Below, one piece after another: positions 1 through 10,372 of a DNA stretch of 64,000 nt. The stretch spans positions 1-64,000 of the forward strand of contig CALHAX010000039.1 in NCBI GenBank assembly GCA_937931785.1, written 5' to 3'. How positions within the stretch are numbered: the first letter of the stretch is position 1; each line of letters starts with the position of its first letter. Under the pieces are notes generated by a model. It did not search any database. It was given only the letters and a program-made list of their open reading frames with translations, and was not told the origin of the DNA. Made by a program: the position numbers and the translations under genes. Source of the stretch: an uncultured Hyphomicrobiaceae bacterium. GTDB lineage: Bacteria; Pseudomonadota; Alphaproteobacteria; Rhizobiales; CALHAX01.

Positions 1-1020
1 GATGATCGGCTGATCTATTTGCAGGGCGATGCTTCGGCTCGACGTTATGCTGTTGTACGCGGCGGTGCGGGCGCACGCATTCTGATGGACTCACCGCCAC
101 AACCGGACGGCCCTGTGGTTGAGGACGGGAAGAGTTACAGCACAATTGCGCATCTTGCGGAAACCGTCACGCCGTTCGTCGCTGTCGATGCGGCTCTTGA
201 TGCGGCGGGGCTTTGTGTGCCGGACGTTCTTGCGAGCGATCTGGAGTCCGGGTTTTTGTTAATCTCTCATCTTGGTGATCGTGTGTTCGGGGCAGAAATC
301 GCGGCAGGTGGCAATCTTCACGATTTGTATCTGCAGGCGGCCTACGTCTTGCTGCGTTTGCGCGAACATCAGGTGCCGGAGAAAATCCGCCGATCTGACG
401 GCGTATCGTATATGGTTCCTCGCTTCGATTGGCCAGCATTCCGGATTGAAACGCGTTTGTTCACGGATTGGTATCTGCCGGCCGTGTCTGATCGATCGAC
501 AGACGATGAGCAATGCAGTGCGTTCGATGCTGTCTGGAAGTCCTTGTTTGAAATGGTCGATGGGCACAATCACTGGATGATCCGTGATTATCATTCTCCC
601 AATCTGATCTACCGCCCGCATGAAACTGGTGTGGGCCGTGTTGGTGTGATCGATTTCCAGGATGCATTGCGGGGACACGCGGCGTACGATCTTGTTTCTC
701 TGCTTCAGGATGCCCGGCTTGATGTGCCGGAGGACATCGAAATCGAGATGCTGCAAAGGTATTGCGATTCAGCACGTGACACAGGCCCATTCGATGTTGG
801 TGCATTTTGCACCGCATATGCGATCCTGGGGGCGCAGCGCGCAACCAAAATTCTTGGTATCTTTGCCAGGTTGGCGCAGCGTGACGGCAAGCCTCAATAT
901 CTGGCGCACATACCTCGAATCTGGGGATATCTTGAACGCAACCTGCGTCATGACACGCTCAAGCCACTGCAAACTTGGTACACTGAAGCCGTCCCGGAGG
1001 CGTGGCGGCACCTGAGTTGA
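1..1020 (+). CDS. amgK: N-acetylmuramate/N-acetylglucosamine anomeric kinase, 5'-truncated by the window edge
   Basis: Aminoglycoside-phosphotransferase-fold sugar kinase. AmgK phosphorylates C1 of MurNAc (or GlcNAc) in the cytosolic recycling route that feeds UDP-MurNAc synthesis. The reading frame is open from base 1, and the visible start IYLQGDASARRY is the usual early motif of the family, so only a short N-terminal part (or a fused TsaE domain, seen in some relatives) is missing. The kinase-fold catalytic loop reads IRDYHSPNL and the metal-binding motif VIDFQDA, both in the expected order. murU follows immediately, which is the classical partner and strongly supports the name. The TTG at 19 is unlikely to be the real start because the family motif begins before it. 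About 339 residues are visible. Confidence 0.85.
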   Translation, partial: DDRLIYLQGDASARRYAVVRGGAGARILMDSPPQPDGPVVEDGKSYSTIAHLAETVTPFVAVDAALDAAGLCVPDVLASDLESGFLLISHLGDRVFGAEIAAGGNLHDLYLQAAYVLLRLREHQVPEKIRRSDGVSYMVPRFDWPAFRIETRLFTDWYLPAVSDRSTDDEQCSAFDAVWKSLFEMVDGHNHWMIRDYHSPNLIYRPHETGVGRVGVIDFQDALRGHAAYDLVSLLQDARLDVPEDIEIEMLQRYCDSARDTGPFDVGAFCTAYAILGAQRATKILGIFARLAQRDGKPQYLAHIPRIWGYLERNLRHDTLKPLQTWYTEAVPEAWRHLS

Positions 1021-1067
1021 GCCGTTCTGTTCGCCACGACGCTCATGACACTGAAATGGCGACGCTG

Positions 1068-1799
1068 ATGACAGGCATCAAAACAATCACGCGGGCTATG
1101 GTTCTCGGGGCTGGTATGGGGAGCCGAATGCGCGACCTGACCGACGATCGCCCGAAACCCATGGTGGAGGTCGGTGGACGACCGCTGATCGATCATGTTC
1201 TGGACCGGCTTGTTGCTGCGGGCGTGACGGATGCGGTGGTGAACGTGCACTACAAGGCGGATGTCCTTGAACAGCACCTGCAGACACGTGCGACGCCAGC
1301 AATTACGATTTCGGACGAACGGGCGTTGCTTCTTGATACGGGTGGCGGGGTCGTGAATGCGCTGGAGCATTTCGGAGGCGATGTCTTTTTTATCCACAAT
1401 TCGGATTCCATCTGGCGTGAGAGCGGCGCGCCGGCAATCGAAACGCTTGCAAATGCCTGGCGGCCTGATGACATGGATACGCTTTTGATGCTTGCAGACC
1501 CAACGGTTGCGCTTGGCTATGACGGAGCGGGGGATTTCGTTCTTATGGACGACAACCGGCTGGCACGCCGAGCTTCTGCTCAAGGCGGCGCTTACGTTTT
1601 TACTGGCGTTTCGATTGCGCATCCAAGATTATTCCTCCATGCACCAGATGGTGGTTTTTCTCTCAATGTTCTTTGGGACCGGGCGATTGCTGCCGGGAGG
1701 ATGTATGGCGTTTTGCTTGATGGACAGTGGATGCATGTCGGTACGCCTGAAGCTGTCGCTGAAGCATCTGCAGTCCTCGCACAGGATCACGGGTCATGA
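1068..1799 (+). CDS. murU: N-acetylmuramate alpha-1-phosphate uridylyltransferase
   Basis: Nucleotidyltransferase that converts MurNAc-1-phosphate and UTP to UDP-MurNAc, the second step of the recycling shunt begun by AmgK. The N-terminal signature AMVLGAGMGSRMRDLT is the nucleotide-binding loop of the glucose-1-phosphate thymidylyl/uridylyltransferase family, followed by DRPKPMVEVGGRPLI. The product is 243 residues from the ATG at 1068, the normal size. The frame stays open upstream to a GTG at 1002 with another ATG at 1056. I chose 1068 because the family motif normally starts about ten residues in. The stop overlaps the start of addB by four bases (ATGA), so translation is probably coupled. 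Confidence 0.85.
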   Translation: MTGIKTITRAMVLGAGMGSRMRDLTDDRPKPMVEVGGRPLIDHVLDRLVAAGVTDAVVNVHYKADVLEQHLQTRATPAITISDERALLLDTGGGVVNALEHFGGDVFFIHNSDSIWRESGAPAIETLANAWRPDDMDTLLMLADPTVALGYDGAGDFVLMDDNRLARRASAQGGAYVFTGVSIAHPRLFLHAPDGGFSLNVLWDRAIAAGRMYGVLLDGQWMHVGTPEAVAEASAVLAQDHGS

Positions 1800-4700
1800 G
1801 CCTCAGTCCCAACGTCTTCACGATTCCTGCGGGTGAGAATTTTCTGTCACGGCTCGCCGAAGCCATCAGTACGGGGCGCTTGCCCGGACGCGATGGACAC
1901 GCAAGCGATGCGATCGATCCACTTGCACTTTCCGGCTACACAATCCTGATGCCAACCCGCCGTGCGTGCCGGGCGCTGCAAGATGAGTTTTTGCGGCAGA
2001 CTGGTGGCACTGCGCTGCTGCTCCCGCAAATCCGCCCGATTGCGGAAACAGAAGAAGACGCCCAACTGCTGTCTTCGACACTGGCGTTTTCCGGATCGGT
2101 GTCGGGGGGGGATGCGGATCCTCTCGAGATTCCGAGTGCAATATCTGAGCTTGAACGCCGTTTGGTGCTGACTCAGTTCATCCTCACATGGCTGAAGAGT
2201 GATATTCCAGAGGGCGAGACGAGGGACATCCTGCCGCTTCCCATGTCTCCGGCACAGGCGGCCAATCTGGCACGTGAGTTGGCTGGGCTGATGGATGAGA
2301 TCGATCTTGAACAGGCGGATCTCTCCCTGTTGGCTGAGGATATGCCACCAGAGTTTGCCGCCCACTGGCAACGGACCCTGGGGTTTCTGGACGTCGCGAC
2401 CAAGGCGTTCCCGACCTATCTTGATGCCAGTGGTCGCACGACTCCGAACGCACGACAGAATTTACTTCTGCAATCGGAGATTGAACGACTGGAGAAAAAC
2501 CCACCGGATCGTCCAATCATTGCAGCGGGTTTGGCGAGTAGCGACCCGCAGACAGCGGCCTTCATGAAGGCGATTGCCGGATTGCCCCAAGGAGCGGTGA
2601 TCTTGCCCGGCCTGGATCTTGCGCTCGATGACGAGTCCTGGTCGCATCTGGGTGTTGAACATCCCGAGCACCCACAGATTGGGTTGGCCGAAATTCTCCA
2701 TCGACTTGACGTTGCGCGATCTGACGTTCGTCCGTTGCTGGAGGCGACGTCTGCACTCCAGCGAAATCGATTGCTCAGCGAAGCCATGCGACCGGCTGCA
2801 ACGACGGCTGCGTGGCACAGGTATGCGGAGAAAACAGATACAGCCGACGTTGATGCTGCGCTTTCCGGAATCGAATATCTGGAAGCGCAAAGCGCACAGG
2901 ACGAAGCTGAGGCGATTTCCCTGATCCTGCGTGGAGCGGCGGAAGACGAGTCGACAACAGCCGCTTTGGTTACGCCAGACCGTACACTGGCGCGTCGAGT
3001 GGCAGTACGCCTGGAAGCATGGGGCATCCGCATTGACGACTCGGCGGGGCGCCCTTTGATGAAAACCGTTCCCGGAACATTCCTTGACCTCATTCTGGAA
3101 TGTTTTGAGACGGAATTCGCGCCGACGACAGTGGTGGCACTTCTGAAGCATCCCCTGACGCGACTTGGGTTGTCGCCGGGTGATGCGCGTCGCGGTGCGG
3201 TTGCGCTCGAGTTATTGGCATTTCGGCAAATTTATCTCGGTAAGGGATTTGTCGCTATTCGGCCGTCGCTTGAACGTGGCAGTATTTCTGCGATTGGTGA
3301 CACGCATAGGGTGCACCCTGCTGTCAAAGCTTTGTCGAGCGATGATCGCGATATGGCGACACTGGTTCTTGACCGGCTTGAGGTCGCAGTTGCGCCTTTG
3401 CGCGATCTTGAAATGGCTGAACGGGTTGTGGCGCTGCGGGATCTCGTTCGAGCCCATGTGCAGGTTGCAGAAGCGATCGCCGTGAACGATGAGGGTGAGA
3501 GCGGCAACCTTTGGGGTGGTGAAGCGGGTGAGGCGGCTTCGTACTTCTTCTCCACTATTCTGGAAGACACGGGCCCGCAGCCTGAACTTGTTCCTGCCGA
3601 CTATCCTTCGTTCTTCAGGGCGTTGGTGTCGGGTGAAGTCGTGCGGCCACGTTTGCCGGTGCATCCCCGCCTGTCGATCTGGGGGCCGCTTGAGGCGCGT
3701 CTGCAGCAGGCGGACATCATGATCCTTGGTGGTCTGAACGATGGTAAGTGGCCGAACCTTGCGGACCCGGATCCCTGGATCAATCGCCCTATGCGGACGC
3801 AAATTGGCCTGCCCCCGCCGGAACGAAAGATCGGACTTTCGGCGCATGACTTCACCCAGTTGGCGGCGGCGCCACGCGTCTATCTCACACGTGCAGCGAA
3901 GGTGGATGGTGTTCCGACGGTTCCGTCACGTTGGTTGATGCGTCTGGAAGCGGTTCTCAAGGGGCTTGGCCGTGCGGACGATATTCGCCCGAATGTTTCT
4001 GACGGTGCGGCATGGCTGCAATGGGCCGAAAGCCGCGATGAGATCAAGGAACGCAAACCGGTCAAGGCACCGCGACCGACACCTCCTGTCGATATGCGGC
4101 CGCGCCAGATGAGTGTGACACGGATCGAAAGCTGGTTGGGCAATCCTTACAGCGTGTTTGCGCGGTCGATCCTGAAGCTTACTCCACTGGACGCGCTGGA
4201 AGCTGCGCCTGATATGGCGACACGTGGCCGGATCATTCACGAGGCTCTACACCGTTTTACGGTCCGACACCCTATCACCATGCCGCAGGATGCGGCGAAG
4301 GTCGTGATGGGGTGTGCTGATGAAATTCTGAACGAGTATGTGGCGCATCCCCGAGTGGCTGCTTTCTGGCGTCCGCGCATTCGCCGGTTTGCGGAATGGT
4401 TTGCTGCGACTGAACCACGGCGACGGGGTGATGTTTCCCGGATTGTGACGGAGGTTGGCGGACAATGCCGGATTGCATTGCCAGATGGAGATTTTATCCT
4501 GACCGCGAGAGCGGACCGCATCGATGTCGCCGAGGATGGACGCGTCCTGATCTACGATTACAAAAGCGGTACGGCTCCTTCGGAAAGCCATGTGGTGAAC
4601 GGCGTGTCGCCGCAACTGCCTCTGGAAGCCGCAATTGTTCATGCCGGCGGGTTCGAAACCATCGACGCGACCACGGTTTCCGGGCTGACCTACATCTCTG

Positions 4701-4933
4701 CAAGTGGTGGAGAACCACCGGGAGAGGAAAGGCTCATCAAAAAAGTACCTGCTGACGATCTAGCAAAGAATGCGCTCAGCGAGCTGACACGACTGGTTGC
4801 GGACTATGACCGCCCGGAGACGGATTATCGTGCCGTACGACGGGCAGCATTCGCCAATGCCTATCGATATGACGATTATGCGCATCTTGCGCGCGTCCAG
4901 GAATGGTCGCTGGGAGATGGCGATGACGGATAA
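1796..4933 (+). CDS. addB: Double-strand break repair protein AddB
   Basis: Large subunit of the AddAB helicase-nuclease that resects double-strand ends for RecA loading, the alphaproteobacterial counterpart of RecBCD. At 1045 residues it has the size of alphaproteobacterial AddB. The N-terminal half is a degenerate helicase-like fold (around PTRRACRALQDEFL) without a clear Walker A lysine, as expected for this AddB type. The C-terminal PD-(D/E)XK nuclease is visible as ARADRIDVAEDG followed by IYDYKSG near residue 920 and a QLPLEA motif shortly after. The ATG overlaps the murU stop, and the end overlaps the start of addA, so the genes look like one transcript. Assignment rests on these motifs plus the adjacent addA. 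Confidence 0.93.
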   Translation: MSLSPNVFTIPAGENFLSRLAEAISTGRLPGRDGHASDAIDPLALSGYTILMPTRRACRALQDEFLRQTGGTALLLPQIRPIAETEEDAQLLSSTLAFSGSVSGGDADPLEIPSAISELERRLVLTQFILTWLKSDIPEGETRDILPLPMSPAQAANLARELAGLMDEIDLEQADLSLLAEDMPPEFAAHWQRTLGFLDVATKAFPTYLDASGRTTPNARQNLLLQSEIERLEKNPPDRPIIAAGLASSDPQTAAFMKAIAGLPQGAVILPGLDLALDDESWSHLGVEHPEHPQIGLAEILHRLDVARSDVRPLLEATSALQRNRLLSEAMRPAATTAAWHRYAEKTDTADVDAALSGIEYLEAQSAQDEAEAISLILRGAAEDESTTAALVTPDRTLARRVAVRLEAWGIRIDDSAGRPLMKTVPGTFLDLILECFETEFAPTTVVALLKHPLTRLGLSPGDARRGAVALELLAFRQIYLGKGFVAIRPSLERGSISAIGDTHRVHPAVKALSSDDRDMATLVLDRLEVAVAPLRDLEMAERVVALRDLVRAHVQVAEAIAVNDEGESGNLWGGEAGEAASYFFSTILEDTGPQPELVPADYPSFFRALVSGEVVRPRLPVHPRLSIWGPLEARLQQADIMILGGLNDGKWPNLADPDPWINRPMRTQIGLPPPERKIGLSAHDFTQLAAAPRVYLTRAAKVDGVPTVPSRWLMRLEAVLKGLGRADDIRPNVSDGAAWLQWAESRDEIKERKPVKAPRPTPPVDMRPRQMSVTRIESWLGNPYSVFARSILKLTPLDALEAAPDMATRGRIIHEALHRFTVRHPITMPQDAAKVVMGCADEILNEYVAHPRVAAFWRPRIRRFAEWFAATEPRRRGDVSRIVTEVGGQCRIALPDGDFILTARADRIDVAEDGRVLIYDYKSGTAPSESHVVNGVSPQLPLEAAIVHAGGFETIDATTVSGLTYISASGGEPPGEERLIKKVPADDLAKNALSELTRLVADYDRPETDYRAVRRAAFANAYRYDDYAHLARVQEWSLGDGDDG

Positions 4934-7900
4934 CACTGTAAACCTGACGCCTGAACTTGCGGAGACCAATATCAATCAGGCACGTGCTGCGTCACCGACG
5001 GCTTCTGCATGGGTGAGTGCCAATGCAGGAACCGGAAAGACCTACGTCTTGACGCGTCGGGTGCTGCGGTTGCTGTTGAATGGCACACCGCCAGATCGAA
5101 TTTTGTGTCTTACGTATACAAATGCAGCCGCTGCCGAGATGTCGCGGCGTGTTTTTGATGAGCTTGCGGAATGGGCTGTGACAGCGCCGGATGCACTGTT
5201 GGACACGTTGACGAAATTGGAAGGAAAGACACCGTCCGCCGAGCAACGTGCGTTGGCACCGACATTGTTTGCTCGCGCGATCGAGACGCCGGGTGGTCTG
5301 AAGGTGCAGACGATTCACGCGTTTTGCGAACGCTTGTTGCAGCGCTTTCCGCTTGAGGCTGGTGTCACGCCAGATTTCACAATTCTCGATGAAGACGAGC
5401 AGCGCAGCATTCTGTCCCAGAGTATCGATCAGGTTTTGGCCAACGCCACGGCAGCGCCCGACAGCCGTTTGTATGCGGCCATGATCCAGTCCGTGACGTA
5501 TGCGGCGGACGATAGTTTCGATCAGTTGTTGCGGACTGTGCTTGGCAAGCGTGAGACGTTGCTTGACCTTCTGCAGGCGGGCGCGACGCATGACGATCCG
5601 ATTGACGGCATTGCGGTACGACTGAAAGCGGATATGGGGCTGGCCGAGACGGCGACACTCGCGACGGTCGACGCTGCACGCCTTGCGGTGATTGATGACG
5701 TGTTCGCGCAGCAGGCTGTTCCTGTCTTGCAAGAGGGCACAAAAACGGATGTGTCCCGCGCCGGGGAATTATCGCAATTTTTATCTGCCGCGTCGCCGAT
5801 TGACGGCCTTGCTGCACTCACCAGTTTCTTCATGACAAGTGCGGGAGGAGCACGGAAATCATTGATGACGAAGAAGCCGTCGGAAGCGCATCCGGCTATC
5901 AGTGCCCGGCTTCTCGATGCGCAACAAGAGTTTGTCGCATTGACGGATCAGGCGGGGGCGCTGCGTGTTGTGGAGGCGACAACGTCGATCATGCGGCTCG
6001 CGGATGCGATCTTCCAGCGTTATACGGAGGCGAAACGTCGCCGTGCCGCGCTGGACTACGATGACCTTATTCTCAAAACGGTCATGTTGCTTGGTTCTCA
6101 GCAGGACGCGCAATGGGTGTTGTACAAACTGGACAATGGTCTTGAGCACATTCTTGTCGATGAAGCGCAGGATACGAGCCCGGTGCAGTGGCGGATCGTA
6201 TCTCGGTTGGCTGAAGAATTCTTCTCCGGCCACGGTGTAACGGAGAAGACGCGTACACTCTTCGCGGTTGGGGATGAGAAACAATCCATCTACGGATTTC
6301 AGGGCGCGCGCCCGGAAATGTTTGCCGAGATGGGGCGGGTGTTCCGCGCGCGGGCTGCTGATGTTGGTCACGATTTGCATGCTGTTCCGCTGACAATGTC
6401 GTTTCGGACGGTCGCGCCGGTTCTCGCGGCCGTCGACGCCACGTTTGCGGCGCCGGACGCTCGTCGTGGTCTTACCGCGGGGGATGAGGCCATTCATCAT
6501 GCGGCGTTTCGGGCTGCGGACGCCGGTCTGGTTGAGTTATGGCCCACGGAAAAGCCGGAAGAACTCTCCGATGTCAGTGCGTGGCGGCCACTGGATGAGC
6601 AGAGCGTGTCGTTGCCGATCGAGCGTTTGGCGGGCCGAATTGCTGCGCAGATCAAGTCATGGACGGACACAGGTGAACGTCTCCCGTCCACCGGGAAAGC
6701 AATTACACCTGGGGATGTACTCATCCTGGTTCGACGCCGCAATCCGGTGGCCTCAGCGATGATCCGGGCCTTGAAGAGTGCGGGTATTGCAGTGGCTGGG
6801 GCTGATCGTATCCGGATCACGGAGCAGATCGCGGTCATGGACATGATGGCGCTTGGGGACTTTGTGCTGTTGCCGTCTGATGACCTGGCGCTAGCGACGA
6901 TTTTGAAGAGTCCGCTGTTCGGACTTGATGATGATGATCTTCTTCGCATTGGCGGGAGGCGCAAGGGTTCGTTGTGGCATGCGTTACTGGCTGCTGCGGG
7001 TGCAGGCGGGGCGTATCACGATACGGTTGAAACGCTCAAGAGATGGCGCGCGCGCGCGGACTATGCACCTCCGTTCGAATTTTTCTCTTCTATCCTCGAT
7101 CGGGATGGCAGGCGGAGTGAGATGCTTGCGCGTCTTGGGCCGGAAGCCGGGGATGCATTGGATGAATTTCTCAACCAGGCCATCCAGTTTGATCACAACC
7201 ATCCGCCTTCGCTTCAGGGATTTCTGACATCGCTGCGTGATGGTGATCTACAGATCAAGCGTGACATGGAGCAGGGCCGCGACGAGGTGCGGATCATGAC
7301 GGTGCATGGTGCGAAAGGTCTTGAGGCACCAATTGTTTTTCTTCCCGATACGTGCGGCGTGGTTTCTGGTGGCCGTGGTCCAACGGTTGTTTCATTGCCG
7401 CAGAAACCGGCCAACGAAAACGATAGCCGGACGCATGTCGGGGAACCGTTCGTGTGGAGCATCAAAGGCACGTCCGATGTCACAGCCGTTCGGGAGGCGA
7501 AGAACAAGGTCAGAGACCTGGATGATCAGGAATACCGGCGTCTCCTGTATGTGGCGATGACGCGTGCGCGCGACCGGCTCTACATTGCAGGTTATGAAGG
7601 CAAGAACACACCACCTGCCAACTGCTGGTACAATCTGGTAGCCGATGCGCTGAAGCCGGTCATGCAAGAGATTGTCGTCTCGCCAGATCGGGTCGTGTGG
7701 CGGATGGAAAAAGGGGCAGAGGGTTCGCAAACCGTACCGTTGGATGGGATTGAGGCTTTGCCCGTTACGCCTCCCAAACCGGACTGGATGACACAGCCCG
7801 CGCGCGCAGAGAAGATACGTTCGATTCCCATCATGCCGTCGCGGATCATGCCGCACGAAGACGATCAGACGGCGTTGGACGGATCGGAGGTTGCGATAGA

Positions 7901-8525
7901 CCTCGCATCCGATACACCAGCCTCGCCGTTGCAGATGGCGGACAACCGGCGGTTTCAGCGCGGGGTTCTGACGCATGCGTTATTACAACATTTGCCATCC
8001 CTGCCTGAAGAGAGGCGCCGGGCCGCTGCAGAGCGTTTCATGGAGGCACGGGGGCACGATCTGACGGATCGCCTCAGGCGCAGTGTTGTTGATGAAACAC
8101 TCGCCATTCTTGAGGCCCCAGCATATGCGCCACTCTTCAGCGCATCATCGCGTGCTGAAGTGGCGATTGCTGCGGAGATCGAAAACCCGAAAAAGGGCGG
8201 ACGAGCTCTTTATGTGACGGGCACAATCGACCGATTGATCGTGAATCATGATGTCGTGCATTTCGTCGATTACAAAACCAATCGTCCGCCGCCGCGGGAA
8301 GAAGGGGATGTGATTGCGGCCTATATTGCTCAACTGGCAGCCTATCGCCTTGTTCTGGCTCAACTTTATCCGGGGCGAACGCTTCGAGCATCACTTTTGT
8401 GGACTGATGGAGCGCGAATCATGACAATCCCGGATGAACGACTGGATGACGTGGAACCCCTGTTATGGTCTTCGACGCGCGGCCTTGAAGATGCCGCTAC
8501 ATCATCCTACGTGAAGGTGAGTTGA
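4923..8525 (+). CDS. addA: Double-strand break repair helicase AddA
   Basis: UvrD-family helicase with a RecB-like C-terminal nuclease, partner of AddB in end resection. From the ATG at 4923 (GGGAG eight bases upstream) it has 1200 residues; ATG 4917 is an alternative. The Walker A loop ANAGTGKT is at residues 33-40. Further helicase motifs are ILVDEAQDTSPVQW, VGDEKQSIYGFQGA and MTVHGAKGLEAPIVFLPDT. The nuclease region carries TGTIDRLIV followed by VDYKTNRPP and YIAQLAAYRL. The gene overlaps addB by 11 bases and precedes trxA by 58 bases. Nothing unusual was seen in the sequence. Confidence 0.95.
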   Translation: MTDNTVNLTPELAETNINQARAASPTASAWVSANAGTGKTYVLTRRVLRLLLNGTPPDRILCLTYTNAAAAEMSRRVFDELAEWAVTAPDALLDTLTKLEGKTPSAEQRALAPTLFARAIETPGGLKVQTIHAFCERLLQRFPLEAGVTPDFTILDEDEQRSILSQSIDQVLANATAAPDSRLYAAMIQSVTYAADDSFDQLLRTVLGKRETLLDLLQAGATHDDPIDGIAVRLKADMGLAETATLATVDAARLAVIDDVFAQQAVPVLQEGTKTDVSRAGELSQFLSAASPIDGLAALTSFFMTSAGGARKSLMTKKPSEAHPAISARLLDAQQEFVALTDQAGALRVVEATTSIMRLADAIFQRYTEAKRRRAALDYDDLILKTVMLLGSQQDAQWVLYKLDNGLEHILVDEAQDTSPVQWRIVSRLAEEFFSGHGVTEKTRTLFAVGDEKQSIYGFQGARPEMFAEMGRVFRARAADVGHDLHAVPLTMSFRTVAPVLAAVDATFAAPDARRGLTAGDEAIHHAAFRAADAGLVELWPTEKPEELSDVSAWRPLDEQSVSLPIERLAGRIAAQIKSWTDTGERLPSTGKAITPGDVLILVRRRNPVASAMIRALKSAGIAVAGADRIRITEQIAVMDMMALGDFVLLPSDDLALATILKSPLFGLDDDDLLRIGGRRKGSLWHALLAAAGAGGAYHDTVETLKRWRARADYAPPFEFFSSILDRDGRRSEMLARLGPEAGDALDEFLNQAIQFDHNHPPSLQGFLTSLRDGDLQIKRDMEQGRDEVRIMTVHGAKGLEAPIVFLPDTCGVVSGGRGPTVVSLPQKPANENDSRTHVGEPFVWSIKGTSDVTAVREAKNKVRDLDDQEYRRLLYVAMTRARDRLYIAGYEGKNTPPANCWYNLVADALKPVMQEIVVSPDRVVWRMEKGAEGSQTVPLDGIEALPVTPPKPDWMTQPARAEKIRSIPIMPSRIMPHEDDQTALDGSEVAIDLASDTPASPLQMADNRRFQRGVLTHALLQHLPSLPEERRRAAAERFMEARGHDLTDRLRRSVVDETLAILEAPAYAPLFSASSRAEVAIAAEIENPKKGGRALYVTGTIDRLIVNHDVVHFVDYKTNRPPPREEGDVIAAYIAQLAAYRLVLAQLYPGRTLRASLLWTDGARIMTIPDERLDDVEPLLWSSTRGLEDAATSSYVKVS

Positions 8526-8583
8526 CCCAAACCCCAAACCTTGCTCGCAAAGCAGGGTCGAGCATTCCACAGGAGAACTATCC

Positions 8584-8904
8584 ATGAGCACTGCGCCCGT
8601 AACAGACGCCAGTTTTGAAGACGATGTGATCAAGGCTTCCGGTCCGGTTGTCGTTGATTTCTGGGCGGAGTGGTGTGGCCCGTGCAAGGCGATTGGCCCG
8701 GCACTGGAAGAGATTTCAACCGAGATGGGCGATGCGGTAAAAATCACCAAGATCAATATTGATGAAAACCCGAATATCGCGACGAAGTATGGCATTCGCT
8801 CCATTCCGACTCTGATGGTGTTTCAGGACGGAGAAGTGAAATCCACGCAAACCGGCGCTCTGCCAAAAGGCAAGCTGGAAGAGTGGATCAAGGGCAGCAT
8901 GTAA
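8584..8904 (+). CDS. trxA: Thioredoxin
   Basis: Cytosolic protein disulfide reductase. The 106-residue product has the canonical active site WCGPC at residues 30-34 and the cis-proline motif SIPTLMVF later, the full thioredoxin fold with no signal peptide. An AGGAG ribosome binding site lies a few bases before ATG 8584. Thioredoxin next to addA and folC is a common order in alphaproteobacteria. A strong terminator directly follows, so the plus-strand amgK-murU-addBA-trxA group probably ends here. Confidence 0.96.
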   Translation: MSTAPVTDASFEDDVIKASGPVVVDFWAEWCGPCKAIGPALEEISTEMGDAVKITKINIDENPNIATKYGIRSIPTLMVFQDGEVKSTQTGALPKGKLEEWIKGSM

Positions 8905-8931
8905 ATCTAACGACCACGCGTTTTACTGAAA

Positions 8932-8957
8932 AACCCGGCGATTATGCCGGGTTTTTT
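8932..8957. terminator. Bidirectional intrinsic terminator between trxA and folC
   Basis: AACCCGGC and GCCGGGTT form a perfect 8-bp stem around a 6-base loop, with T6 on the plus-strand side and an A-run before the stem that serves the minus strand. The two convergent genes trxA and folC end on either side. The last bases of folC overlap the T-tract. Confidence 0.85.
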
Positions 8958-10320
8958 ATTTGTCAGCCTCTTTCGCCAGCACCATCCCGGCGAGATGGAG
9001 TGAGCCACAGATGAGGACGCGGACCGGACCATCGTTTTGGCGTGCGATCCAGTCGAGCGCACCTTCAACGGATGACATGGCGTGGGCTTCGATACCGTGC
9101 GCTTCTCCTGCTCCGACGATAACTGCTGGTTCCAGTGATGGAGCGGTTGCATTCTGTACGTCGGGAATTTTTATTGCCGAGATGGTTCGCACAAGACCAC
9201 GAAACGGGCTGACGAAATTTTCTGCGTTCTTTGATGCCAGCATACCGACGACCATATAGAGCGGCAAGGAGGTCACCTCTTCGAGATCAGCCATGGCGGA
9301 CGCGAGCGCTTTGGCGGCGGCTGCGTTATGTCCGCCATCAACCCAGATCTCGGATCCAGGTGGCAGGTCTGCACCGCACGTATCCGGGGCAATCCGTTGC
9401 AATCGGCCGGGCCATGACACGGTTGCAAGTCCCTGTTCCAGATGGCGATCGGTGATAGACACATTTCCTAATCGGCGGTCCAGCGCAAGAGCTGCCGCAA
9501 CAGCCACACCGGCATTTTCGATTTGATGACGGCCTTGCAAAACGGGCAATTGCAGGTCGCGAAGATGGTTCTCGTTCTGGAACACAAGGCGGCCGTGTTG
9601 CTCGTAGGCGTCCCAGTCACGACCTGCGGCATGGATTGGTGCCTTCAAGTGCTCGGCATACCGTTCGATGGTGCCGTAAGCGTCGTCGTCCTGTCTGGCA
9701 ACAATGACGGGTATGCCCGCCTTCAGAATGCCAGCCTTTTCCCGTGCGATATCACCAATGGTGCTTCCTAAGAACTCTGCATGATCGACAGCGATCGGAG
9801 TGATGATCGTCAGTACCGGTGCCGCTACGACGTTGGTTGCATCGAGCCGCCCACCAAGACCGGTTTCCAACAGAACGACATCTGCAGGCACTTGCGTGAA
9901 TGCAAGGAAGGCGGCGGCTGTTTCGGCTTCGAAGGGGGTGGCCGGGATCGTTTCGGCAACGGCGGCAACCTGTTTGAGGACGTCCGTCAACCGGGCTTCC
10001 GAGATTGGTTCTGGGCCGTCCGACCCGGCAATGTGGATACTCTCGTGGAGTGTTGTGAGGTACGGCGACGTGTAGGCGTGAACACGTGCACCCGCAGCTT
10101 GCAGGATTGCACTCAGGAATGCGAGCGTTGAGCCCTTGCCGTTGGTTCCGGCAATGTGGACGACTGGTGGGAGTGTTTGCTGCGGGTTTCCAAGCGCAGC
10201 CAGAAATATGTGCATTGTTTCCAGTGACAGATCGATTTTTGATCGCCCGGTTTGTGCAGCGTGCGTGCGAATGGCCTGCAATATGCTCCGGCTGTCGCGG
10301 TCTTGAAGCCGGTCAGTCAT
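8956..10320 (-). CDS. folC: Bifunctional folylpolyglutamate synthase/dihydrofolate synthase
   Basis: Mur-ligase-family enzyme that adds glutamate to dihydropteroate and then extends the polyglutamate tail of folates. It has 454 residues. The ATP-binding loop HIAGTNGKGST is at residues 55-65, followed by YTSPYL and the LLETGLGGRLDATNV motif typical of FolC. The gene lies 52 bases after accD on the same strand and ends the trpFBA-accD-folC series, an order also known from other alphaproteobacteria. Co-transcription with accD is likely. Confidence 0.95.
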   Translation of the reverse strand: MTDRLQDRDSRSILQAIRTHAAQTGRSKIDLSLETMHIFLAALGNPQQTLPPVVHIAGTNGKGSTLAFLSAILQAAGARVHAYTSPYLTTLHESIHIAGSDGPEPISEARLTDVLKQVAAVAETIPATPFEAETAAAFLAFTQVPADVVLLETGLGGRLDATNVVAAPVLTIITPIAVDHAEFLGSTIGDIAREKAGILKAGIPVIVARQDDDAYGTIERYAEHLKAPIHAAGRDWDAYEQHGRLVFQNENHLRDLQLPVLQGRHQIENAGVAVAAALALDRRLGNVSITDRHLEQGLATVSWPGRLQRIAPDTCGADLPPGSEIWVDGGHNAAAAKALASAMADLEEVTSLPLYMVVGMLASKNAENFVSPFRGLVRTISAIKIPDVQNATAPSLEPAVIVGAGEAHGIEAHAMSSVEGALDWIARQNDGPVRVLICGSLHLAGMVLAKEADK

Positions 10321-10372
10321 TGGAAACCTGTACTATCGGACCCTATGCTTGGGTCTGCAGTTGGGAAATGCG